Shown piece after piece: positions 1 through 8,200 of a stretch of 9,152 nucleotides of DNA. Numbering within the stretch: position 1 is the first letter of the stretch; each line of letters opens with the position of its first letter. The notes under the pieces were generated by a model. It was not told the origin of the DNA. It saw nothing but the letters and a program-made list of their open reading frames with translations, and made no database searches. Source of the DNA: Legionella genomosp. 1 (GTDB lineage: Bacteria > Pseudomonadota > Gammaproteobacteria > Legionellales > Legionellaceae); NCBI GenBank assembly GCA_945901145.1, contig CAMDJY010000046.1, positions 1 to 9,152 of the forward strand, read 5' to 3'. Position numbers and translations under genes: made by a program.

Positions 1-1
1 T

Positions 2-919
2 GAGACCTTGGCAGAGCAGGGTTATCAATCGTGGTTGATTGATTTAATTCGCAAAAGTCCACTGATGCGGCATGTTGATACTGGCTTAGAATGGCTGAAA
101 GAACATGTGGTCAATGCGCATTTTTTTCGAAAGGGCGGGTCTAAAACGATTCAAGAGTTTGAGTATAGTCGTAAACAACGTGTTTTAGATGGGTTATGGA
201 ATTTTTTATTATTAGTATTACTGTTGTGTGCTGGATATTTATTATCAAATTATATTTTTGCTGAGTTAAATATTTTGGAGTTGCTGCATGTGATGTTTTT
301 AGGTGCAGTCACGGGTTTGCGCGTGATTGTCCTGATTATTTTGAGTTCATTGGTTTGGATTCCGGTAGGGGTTTGGCTTGGGCAACGACCCGCTATTGCG
401 CAAAAAGCACAAGCAATTATCCAGTTTTTTGCGGCTTTTCCTGCGAATTTATTTTATCCATTATTTGTGATCGCTATTGTTAAATGGCATCTCAGTGTTG
501 AAATTTGGGTGACCCCGCTCATGATTTTAGGAACACAATGGTATATTTTATTTAACGTCATTGCCGGTGCGTCAGTGATCCCCCGAGATTTGTCGCTTGT
601 TGCCGATAATTTTGGCGTTACTGGTTGGCAATGGTGGCGAAAATTAGCACTGCCTGCAATCTTCCCGTTTTATATTACCGGGGCAATCTGTGCGGCGGGA
701 GGTGCTTGGAATGCGAGTATTGTTGCGGAGTGGGTGAGTTGGGGGAGTACCACGTTACGAGCCACCGGGCTTGGTGAATATATTCATGCCAATACCTTAA
801 GCGGGAATTTCCATCAATTGGCCTTAGGAACGGCGATGATGTGTGTTGATGTTTTATTATTTAATCAGCTGATTTGGCGACCTTTATACCGTCGCGCAGA
901 AACACGCTTTCACTATTGA
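2..919 (+). CDS. ABC transporter permease, nitrate/sulfonate/taurine class, C-terminal part (5' end outside window)
   Basis: This is the inner-membrane channel subunit of an ABC importer. Residues are numbered here from the TTG at 8. Hydrophobic segments lie near 61-83, 97-124 (perhaps two spans), 133-158, 164-190, 219-241 and 270-289. Before the fifth segment is a cytoplasmic loop of the EAA type: VADNFG at 198-203, then LALP at 213-216. This loop contacts the ATPase in binding-protein-dependent permeases (BPD_transp_1 family). The ending, with LIWRPLYRRAE, is typical of the SsuC/TauC/NrtB-like group. The frame is open to the left edge (codons GAG ACC precede the TTG) and no ribosome site is visible, so TTG 8 is not taken as the start. 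The charged, non-membrane stretch at 1-60 before the first span suggests the window may hold only the second half of a fused two-domain permease; that is inference. The ATPase follows 8 bases after the stop. The substrate is unknown. Confidence 0.9.
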   Translation, partial: ETLAEQGYQSWLIDLIRKSPLMRHVDTGLEWLKEHVVNAHFFRKGGSKTIQEFEYSRKQRVLDGLWNFLLLVLLLCAGYLLSNYIFAELNILELLHVMFLGAVTGLRVIVLIILSSLVWIPVGVWLGQRPAIAQKAQAIIQFFAAFPANLFYPLFVIAIVKWHLSVEIWVTPLMILGTQWYILFNVIAGASVIPRDLSLVADNFGVTGWQWWRKLALPAIFPFYITGAICAAGGAWNASIVAEWVSWGSTTLRATGLGEYIHANTLSGNFHQLALGTAMMCVDVLLFNQLIWRPLYRRAETRFHY

Positions 920-927
920 GAATAAGT
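917..927 (+). promoter_or_regulatory. ribosome binding site for the ABC ATPase gene
   Basis: A short purine stretch (GAG at 918-920, followed by AATAAGT) precedes the ATG at 928 with a 7-base spacer and overlaps the permease stop codon (TGA 917-919). It is a modest Shine-Dalgarno match. It favours ATG 928 over the upstream in-frame TTG at 874, and suggests translational coupling of permease and ATPase. Confidence 0.5.
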
Positions 928-2235
928 ATGCCACAAACAATTATAGAAATTACGCATCTGCAAAAGGCTTATAAAAAAGCGGCAACTCAGGAATTACTGG
1001 TGCTTGAGGATATTAATTTTCAATTACAAGAAGGAGAAATTGTTGCTTTATTAGGGAAGTCAGGGTCTGGTAAATCAACGCTATTAAGAATTATTGCAGG
1101 CTTGGTCGCGCCCAGCAGTGGGCATATTACTTATCGTGGGCAACGCGTGACGGCTCCTGTTAAAGGCATTGCCATGGTGTTCCAATCGTTTGCGCTCATG
1201 CCTTGGTTGACTGTTCTTGAGAATGTGGAGCTTGGTCTTGAAGCACAAGGCGTGCCTCGAGAAGAGCGTCGACGCCGTGCCATTGAAGCCATTGATATCA
1301 TTGGACTTGATGGGTTTGAGTCTGCTTATCCTCGAGAGCTATCAGGCGGGATGTGCCAACGCGTCGGCTTTGCGCGCGCACTGGTGATTAATCCTGATGT
1401 TTTATTAATGGATGAACCTTTTTCTGCGCTCGATGTGTTGACTGCTGAGAACTTAAAGTCAGATTTATTAAATTTATGGCAAGACAAAAAAACGAATACT
1501 AATGCGATTTTACTGGTCACGCATAATATTGAAGAAGCAGTGACGTTGGCTGATCGGGTGATTATTTTAGGCAGTGAACCTGGGCATATTCGCGCCGATC
1601 TCCAAGTGACCCTACCGCAACCACGAGATTCAGAAAGCCATGAGTTTCGTGAGTTTGTGGATCGAATTTACACCTTGATGACTACAGGGTTTTATGAAAA
1701 AATGAAACACGCACAGCGTGAGCGACAAATTAATTTAGGCTATCGATTACCTGATGTCGACCCGTCAGAACTTTCAGGGTTAATTGAAACGATGAAATCT
1801 TTCGAAGCTAAAATTGATTTGCCAGAGCTTGCAGACGAATTAATGATGAACGTGGATGATCTCTTCCCTATACTAGAAACCTTGGAAATTTTAGGGTTTG
1901 CACAAGTGTTAGAGGGCGATATTCATTTAACGCCGTTGGGTCAACAATTTTCCGAGGCAGATTTGCATGCTCGCAAGCACTTGTTTGGTCAGCGGTTATT
2001 AGAAACGGTGCCGTTGGCGCGTTATATTCTTCGTATTTTAGATGAAAAAGCGGGGCATCGTGTTTCTGAAGAGCGTTTTTTAAGTCGGCTTGAAGATTAT
2101 CTCAGTGAACAAGAAGCAGACCGGGTATTACGGACCATGATCGATTGGGGGCGTTATGCTGAATTGTTTGCCTATGATTTTAATACTGGAATTTTAAGTC
2201 TCGAAAATCCCGGGATGCCGTCGGTGGAGCCGTAA
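928..2235 (+). CDS. ABC transporter ATP-binding protein with C-terminal AAA-associated domain (nitrate/sulfonate/taurine class)
   Basis: A 435-residue cytoplasmic ATPase that would power the importer whose permease lies just upstream. All nucleotide-binding motifs are intact: Walker A GKSGSGKS 43-50, Q-loop Gln86, signature LSGGM 138-142, Walker B VLLMDEP 158-164 with catalytic Glu163, D-loop SALD 166-169, and switch His199. FQSFALMPWLTVLENV at 85-100 is typical of the SsuB/TauB/NrtD group. Those proteins usually run about 250-270 residues; this one has some 170 more. The extension (about 280-425) fits the Pfam AAA-associated C-terminal domain of nitrate/sulfonate/bicarbonate ABC ATPases. Its start, about 298-338, reads like a winged helix (helix, turn, helix, then HLTPLGQQF), so a regulatory or sensing role is plausible but inferred. 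The start is placed at ATG 928, 8 bases after the permease stop with a GAG in front. The alternative TTG at 874 would add 18 residues encoded inside the permease gene. The product is probably co-transcribed with the permease. Confidence 0.93.
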   Translation: MPQTIIEITHLQKAYKKAATQELLVLEDINFQLQEGEIVALLGKSGSGKSTLLRIIAGLVAPSSGHITYRGQRVTAPVKGIAMVFQSFALMPWLTVLENVELGLEAQGVPREERRRRAIEAIDIIGLDGFESAYPRELSGGMCQRVGFARALVINPDVLLMDEPFSALDVLTAENLKSDLLNLWQDKKTNTNAILLVTHNIEEAVTLADRVIILGSEPGHIRADLQVTLPQPRDSESHEFREFVDRIYTLMTTGFYEKMKHAQRERQINLGYRLPDVDPSELSGLIETMKSFEAKIDLPELADELMMNVDDLFPILETLEILGFAQVLEGDIHLTPLGQQFSEADLHARKHLFGQRLLETVPLARYILRILDEKAGHRVSEERFLSRLEDYLSEQEADRVLRTMIDWGRYAELFAYDFNTGILSLENPGMPSVEP

Positions 2236-2273
2236 AAATTTTTTGCGCTAAATCCCAGGTTTTTGGTCAGCGC
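2222..2273. terminator. possible weak bidirectional terminator at the convergent junction
   Basis: The two converging genes are separated by only 12 bases (2236-2247). The junction holds A5T6 at 2234-2244. For leftward transcripts, GCGCT/AGCGC (2245-2249 with 2269-2273) could form a 5-bp stem with a 19-base loop, followed by A6T5. For rightward transcripts only a 3-bp CGG/CCG stem (2222-2232) precedes the tract. Both stems lie largely within coding sequence and are weak, so this call rests mainly on position and the A/T tract. Confidence 0.28.
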
Positions 2274-5200
2274 CATCGTTGGGGCTTGGTTTTTCTTGAG
2301 ACAGTTGGTTTTTAAATTCCTGCTGTACTTTTTTAAGCGCATCTAGATACCAAGGTTGTTTTTTATCTGTTGTTTTTTCAACAATACGTTGTAGTGTTGA
2401 TAGCGAAATATCATCGATGTGGATTTTTTCGAAGATTTTTGAAAAAATCTCATCATCGGCGTGTTCTTGCTGTGTTATTAAATCAGATAACCGTTGGCAA
2501 TCTTCTGTCGCTTGACCACGATAATCAATATAATTATTAAGTTTAGTGATGAGCGTCAGGATTGATGTTTTAGGCAAAGGATAAGTTAAGATTTTTTCTA
2601 GATATTTAGTAGTATTATACCAGCTAAAGTTTTCAATGATCTGGTTTAAAAAATCAATATCATCATGAAATCGCTCGATGAGTGGGTTGAGGATCTCTGC
2701 GCTTTTGCATTGTTTAGTCAATGTTTTTAGTGTTTCTGGTTTTAAATTTGCAAAGGCATTGACAATGAATATAATCATGTCGGTTTCAACTTTGTAATTA
2801 TTTCTTGCAAGATAAGAAATAATGAACTGATCTGGCTCTGCAATGGAGAGAAATTTTTTCTGAAAAATATCTATAATCTTACCATTAGTTCTTAAACTTT
2901 CTCGTTCAACTAATTTTAATGCGAGATCAAGCGTGAATTTTTCGTGTTCAATCAGAATTTCAGGGAATATTGAATCACTATGCGAGTACAAAATAGCGTC
3001 GATGATCTTAGTAAACTGCTCCGCTGTGGTGGCTTCTGCAATAATTTTCTTCAATAATTCGAGATCCTTAAAATCGTAGTGCAAGATGAATTTGAGACAT
3101 GAAAAAAATTCTGTCTTTTTTTCTGCTGTATCAGATGGATTGTTTGGATTGTTGTTTATTTGGTTTAATAGGAACTGAGTAGTTTCACTTGATGCGCGAT
3201 AACTATTACGAATTTTTTGTGTAAATAGTTTGAATGTTTCTGCATTCAGTATCAGGTTTTTTTCATTACAAAGCTTTATGACTCCCTCGGGCCTTGTATA
3301 GATAATTGCATCTAGCGCTTGATGTGCAATGGTATTGGTTTGATTTTTTAAGAGTAAAGAGACAAAAGCAGGTTCGAGAAGGGGTATATTTGAATATTTT
3401 CTCAGTAGTGAGCCGAAAATTTCTATAATTTTCTCATCATATTCTCCCTTGAGCCACTCCGGATGTTGATTGAGGGTGGCAAACATGATGCTATCTCGGC
3501 CATATAAACCGGATTTAGAATAAACTAACAAGAAATCCAATGAAACTTGAGGATTGTTGATGAGCTTTTCGATGGTTTCACCTTCAAGACGTCGATGAGC
3601 AAAGAGAGCCGTTGCAAGTTCTTCAACAAAAATTTGATTATTCGCTTTTGCAATAATAAGGTCCAGCGTTTTAAAGTCTGGCGCTCGTTCCATGAGGTGT
3701 TTTAATTGATCGTTAGTTAGCTCGCTGCAGGTTTGGATGAATTCTTTAAGAAATTTAGGATGATCGGCGAGCGTCGAAAATCCAGTTACATCGTAGATGT
3801 GACTGCCTAGTGCTTGAATGGCTTGCTTAAATTGAGTTGATTCATCTGCCTGTTGAGCCATTTCTATCCAGCTAGTTCTTTCACTGAGTCGCTGATTGTA
3901 AATTTCAGGACTGTGTTTTAATAGTAATGCTAAGCTTGCATCATTTTGCGCAAATAGACTCAATTGTTCTATTTGTTTTGGCGTTAATTGTTGTGCCGTG
4001 GCTAATATTTCCTGCGCTTGGGTTTCAGAGGTGCAGTGTTGAATCAGATAGTCAATCACGTGCTCTGGTTCAGACGCGGCTAAATGCTGTACTAATTGCG
4101 TCATGGTCAGCGGAAGTTTTGGGGATTGTGGGGTGATGTTTGTGTAGAGAATGTCGAGTAGTTCTGGATGATGATTGTGGGCATAATCAATAAGATTTGC
4201 CAACTGGTGATCTGTTGGGTGAATCATCTTACATAATTCATCAAATTTTTGTTGATTGCCATGCTGAGGGAAATTGGGGTTTTTAATCAACGCGTCTATG
4301 CAAGATGCGATGAGGCGAAGGTCATCGTTTTGTAATTTTTGTAGAATCCTATCAAATGTTGCTGAGTCATGGGCTTCTTGGCATGTCTTGAAGAAGTCTC
4401 TTGCCTCAGTAAATTGCTCTGGACTATGTTGCTGTAATGTTTTTTGGTGTGCTTCATAAAAAAACATAGCTTCTTTCGAGAGCAAGACCGGGGGTAGGTC
4501 TTGCTCGATGGGGATTGAGCAATAAAAATTTTGATTGGCATGATCAATGGCTTGAGCAAGATGGGTGAGTGTGGCAATTTCTACTGGAAGCGCTTTGGGG
4601 TATTGTTGTTTCCAGTCAAAGTTTGAGAGGTTGGTGAAGGGATGGTTGCTGATGAAATCCAAGCCCAGCATGGGGTCTTGGAGTAATTGTTTTAAGCGCG
4701 CAAAATGCATGGCGGCTGTGCGGCGATAAGGCATAAGATGTTCGCGGAAATACTCAAGTTTCTCCGGGCTTTGTTGATCTAGCCAGACTAATGGCGTAGG
4801 TTGTTCTAAAATCTCAAGTAAATTGCCATTAAAATAACGAATTTGTTCGATGAGGGTCTGGTAATCACGGCGATTTTTTAAATTTTCAGGAGGCTCGCCT
4901 GTAAGACACGTATGCAGGCTGGTACCAAGCCAAATTTTGGGTAAAGCTGAAGATTTAGTTTGATTTTTCAGGAGTTGTTTGATTTGACCAGCTTCCTCGT
5001 TACTGACGAGATAGGCTGATAATTGATTGTTTTTATCGAGTCTAAATAAAATGATATGCACGGGTTTTAGATAGGGGCCGATGATTTCAGATAGTTTTTG
5101 TTCATCATGGACATAAGCATAATGCTCAGTCATCATGAGATTTGGACTAAATAACTCAGGTAAACTGATGCCGATTGCATTCGATTGATGGATAAAATTC

Positions 5201-8200
5201 GTGAGCAGTTCCTCCGTCCAAGGTGTTAATTTTTTGGGTTTGAGCATCTTCGGTTCTACTTGTTTGAGGGCTAATTGTTGCACTTCTTGCTGTTGTTCTT
5301 TTTTCGTTTCTTGTTGAATTTGCACCTCGCTGCCTTGATCGAGTGACAGCGGACTTTTGACCTCAGTTGGGCAGTGTGGGTGTGATTGTTGAATGACATC
5401 TTCGAGTTCTTGGGTCAGTGCTTGTTCTTTATCGTTATCCCAGAGGATATTTAATGTGTTGATTTTTGTTTTCCATTCTTGGGTTAAGTCTGCTTGTAGT
5501 TGCTCAAGTAAAACCTTTGAATTTTGCATGCTATAAATGGCGCCATATTCTGCAAATAAATCATTGAGGCGCAGTGTCACAAAATAGTGTTTAAACACGG
5601 TTGCATAGCGATGCTTGGTTTTTATGTCATCAACTTGTGCAATTTCTTTGATGGCATGGTCACGCATGATGCTTTTTAGTTTAGCAACAGCGGCATAAAA
5701 ATTATCTTGTTGGATTTGTTTGGTTTCAGTCTCTGTCATAGATTGAAGGATGTCATCTAAGCTTAGATGTTGCATTTTTTTGGGAACAACGATTTGTATT
5801 GATTGAAATTCAGGCAATCCGCGCATACGCATGGCGCCTTGTAAAAAGCTTTGTAATTGAGTCGTTTCATCAATTAAACATAAGGCGCTTGCGTCTTTAG
5901 CTTGTTTGATATCTGTGCCGACACTGTGGGCTTGGTCATAGTAAGTAAAGCGCTGTTCTGGGGGGATATTGGCGTCGAAGGCAACGATTTTTTTCTGTTG
6001 AATGGCATAGGTGCGCAAGATGTCTTGGTCATCAAAATATTGGATATATTGTATGCTTGGGTTAATTGTTTCAAATAATTCAGCCAATGTTTGTGCTACG
6101 GTGACATGACTAATGCCGGCAAATGTCGCGTTAATATCGATGAGTGCATGTGCGGATGAATTTGTGGTTAATAAGCTTTCTAAATAGGGTTTAAGTTCGG
6201 TAAAGTCAGTAGCATGAATGTTCGTTTGTTTGTGTTTGATGATGGCTTGAATATAACCATCACTGCCGAGAGAGGTTTTATCATTAAAGTTTAAGCGCTG
6301 ATGAAACGTTGTATAATTCGAAGGCGTGCCGGAGACCCCTTGGGTGCTGCGATAGATGGAGACATGATTATAGGCATCACTATGCAGGATGGCGGGTTCC
6401 AGGGTGATGAGGGGGAGAATGTCTTCTTGCAGCGCTTGGGTCAGGAAATAGCTGTTGTAGCGCACCTCATCGAGCAAATTCGCCATTTGGTTGCTATCTT
6501 TGGGATTTAATGCGCTGAGTGCCTTGAATGACGTGCCTTGAAGATATTGGCTAATTTTTCTTGCTGTTGGCGTTTCTTCGAGGCTTGGATAATTATTATT
6601 AATAAATTCAAACAATGCTTCTTTTTGCCAAGCTTTAATGATGTTTTCTAATAATTCTTGGTTTAAGCCCTCGATAAATAAGGCTTGAATCGAGTAATTT
6701 AAGGTTTCTAGCGTATTGCCAAAACGGCTTTGTTCACAGGCTTTATCATTGGCAGCATAAGGGATGGCCAGGGCTCTATTTGCGGCAGGTTTATCTGCTT
6801 GTTTTGATGGGCCGTATTCTACTTTGTATTTATAATTCAGGGTGTTGGGTAGCATTTGTAGTTGTTCTTTATAGAACGCGAGTGTATTTTTAAGCTCAGG
6901 GCTGAGGGTGTCAATAAAGCTTGGCACTTTTGTATTATTTAAATACGCCCGAAGCTCCGGGTGATTGAGTAAGTCCGGGCAAGCTTTGTGCAGCGGGCTC
7001 TCTTGGTGGCTTAATAATTGCTCGAGTAACTGGGTCATATCAAGCGCCCCCCAGTCTTTTTTCACTTGTTGGGGGTCGATGGTATTCGGTTGTTTGCTTT
7101 GGAGCTTTTGGATGAATAAAAATAAATCTAAGGCGTGTTGCACGGATTGTTTATCAATGGATTTGGCTTCACCAAGGGTATAGTTGAGTATTCTTTTTAA
7201 TAGCAACCCAAGATGGACCTCATCAATGACGACATCGCCGCGTTCTTTGAGTAGGTCGGCAATTTTCCCTGCCCAATAGACTTGTTGTTGCCACGTCTCT
7301 TGTTGGTTTGGGTCTTGGGGTTCTTCTAGGAGTAATTCATAGTATTTGAGGACCAACGATTGCATGCTTTCGCCGGTGGTGATTAAGTAATTTCGATTGG
7401 CACTGATTTCACAAAATTGCTGGTAAATGGCTTGTAAGCTTTGGGGCGAGCAATCACTGTCGCGATCAAATTCAAAACAAATAGGTTTTTGGTTAAAAAG
7501 CCGCATCGACATCTGCAAGGCATCGGCATAGTTTGTGGCCAGCAATGCTCGTGGCACCTCATGGATGACCAGATTAGTCCCATTGGCTTTTTTTTGTGCG
7601 AGCAGGGGTAAAATGACTTTAGATTTACCGCCACCCATAATAACTTTTTCGATGGATTCATTGAAATGATGGGGATCTTTGGGGGTATGCAGTAAATTTT
7701 TAATGGCATGGAGTTGATTGGGTCTGAGTAGAATTTCTTCTTCATATTGAAATAGCATGATCGCAGGGTCATTAGCGGCTTCAGGTAAGTTGCGACTGGT
7801 TAGGAGATTAAATGCTTGGATGAGTGCGCTTGCGTCTGGATTTTCTTTGGGTATTTTTTTCAAAATGGTTTTGAGTTTTACAGTTTGTTGACTTTCGATT
7901 GTTAATAGCATGCAGTCATGAATCATGTGATGCAGGGTTGTGACTTCTGCAGCCGATAGCCCGGTGATTTCAATATAATCGGCAGTATTGGCATGAAAAT
8001 AAGCTTTCAAGAGGTCTTTTTGCGTGAGTCTGTGTTTTTGGTTGGCTGCGACTTGAATGTTAAGGCTGGTGTCTAGGTGGGTATTGGCTAAGGTTAAAAT
8101 CCTATCCCAAGCATTGGACATTTTAGTGCTTAATTGATTTTGTGAGCTTTCAACGCTTTGTAATAATGTTTGACGTACATCGGCTGATTGCAGCGCATTG

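Noticed and set aside
8..10. TTG as the start codon of the permease
   Set aside because: The frame is open to the left edge, there is no ribosome site in view, and the family is longer than what lies here; it is an internal Leu codon.
874..927. Upstream TTG start for the ABC ATPase, overlapping the permease gene
   Set aside because: The added residues are an out-of-frame reading of permease codons and do not resemble an ATPase N-terminus; ATG 928 has a GAG at good spacing.
1326..1520. 64-codon open frame on the - strand inside the ATPase gene
   Set aside because: It lies opposite the signature and Walker B region of a clearly real gene and has no recognisable motif or ribosome site.
2422..2449. 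9-bp inverted repeat GATTTTTTC/GAAAAAATC
   Set aside because: AT-rich, and explained by repeated Ile-Phe-Lys-type codons in the C-terminal tail; too weak to call a terminator or operator.
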